Source: Chloroflexota bacterium
GTDB lineage: Bacteria; Chloroflexota; Dehalococcoidia; Dehalococcoidales; JAHJRU01
Reading direction: 5' to 3'
NCBI GenBank assembly: GCA_018830745.1
Contig: JAHJRU010000228.1
Coordinates: 1 to 5,322 of the forward strand
Length of the DNA stretch: 5,322 bases
A model generated the notes under the pieces. The model was not told where the DNA came from. It worked only from the letters and a program-made list of their open reading frames with translations, and searched no databases. Within the stretch, counting starts at the first letter, position 1. Each line of letters begins with the position of its first letter. Of this stretch, positions 5,157 through 5,322 are shown one piece after another. The position numbers were made by a program, and so were the translations under genes.

Positions 5157-5322
5157 ATGGAAAATCAACACATGATACAGCATATCAGGACTGAAATAAA
5201 CTATCTGGCGCTCTTTCTCCAGTCAAGACAGGCAATGGAAGTATCGCCAGCAACGCTGATTTTCTATAGGGTGAAGCTGAGTAGATTCCTGTCTGAACTG
5301 GATGCTGATACTGCACAACGAA
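5157..5322 (+). CDS. Tyrosine recombinase/integrase, N-terminal fragment
   Basis: An open frame runs from an ATG at 5157 to the window edge (55 codons). Residues 17-50 (LALFLQSRQAMEVSPATLIF, then YRVKLSRFLSELD) match the pattern of the SAM-like core-binding domain at the N-terminus of phage-type and Xer-type tyrosine recombinases: F-L...S..T...Y...L..F...L. The catalytic domain with its Arg/His/Arg/Tyr residues lies beyond the window, so activity cannot be judged. The ribosome site is weak (GAG about 11 bases upstream); the in-frame ATG at 5172 is an alternative start. It would catalyse integration or excision of the element, with the nearby tRNA as one candidate target. The small upstream gene, 21 bases away, is probably co-transcribed. 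Confidence 0.75.
   Translation, partial: MENQHMIQHIRTEINYLALFLQSRQAMEVSPATLIFYRVKLSRFLSELDADTAQR

Overview
The window holds two kinds of sequence. Positions 1 to about 4010 carry the promoter-proximal part of a de novo pyrimidine (UMP) biosynthesis operon on the minus strand, read from right to left: pyrR, pyrB, pyrC and the start of carA, which runs off the left edge. Positions about 4000 to 5322 carry a CAT-anticodon tRNA gene on the plus strand, then an AT-richer stretch with short tandem repeats, a minus-strand DNA-binding-type gene, a small plus-strand helix-turn-helix-type gene and the first 55 codons of a tyrosine recombinase. The right part looks like the edge of an integrated mobile element next to a tRNA gene.

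The organism is a bacterium. The compact pyrR-pyrB-pyrC-carA order and protein style suggest a Chloroflexota (Dehalococcoidia-like) or Gram-positive-like lineage. This is inference from gene order and general resemblance only.

The pyr operon is tightly packed. There are 16 bases between pyrR and pyrB, 18 between pyrB and pyrC, and an 8-base overlap between pyrC and carA. Its products would make carbamoyl phosphate (CarA with an off-window CarB), carbamoyl aspartate (PyrB) and dihydroorotate (PyrC), with PyrR as the UMP/UTP-sensing regulator. The roughly 108-base leader upstream of pyrR contains every part of a PyrR attenuator: a near-consensus promoter, a PyrR-binding RNA loop matching the known consensus, a 10-bp antiterminator pairing and a perfect 16-bp terminator hairpin. 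The terminator also buries the pyrR Shine-Dalgarno and ends directly at the start codon, so translation could be controlled as well.

The most unusual protein is PyrB. It has 465 residues against about 305-310 for a normal catalytic chain. After the catalytic domain comes a four-cysteine zinc ribbon like the C-terminal part of the regulatory chain PyrI, without PyrI's nucleotide-binding domain. A second tail follows that resembles the Ada-type metal-binding fold but has lost its cysteines.

The tRNA gene and the pyr operon are transcribed divergently from two good sigma70-type promoters whose -35 boxes lie 17 bases apart. No gene-free stretch exceeds 300 bases.
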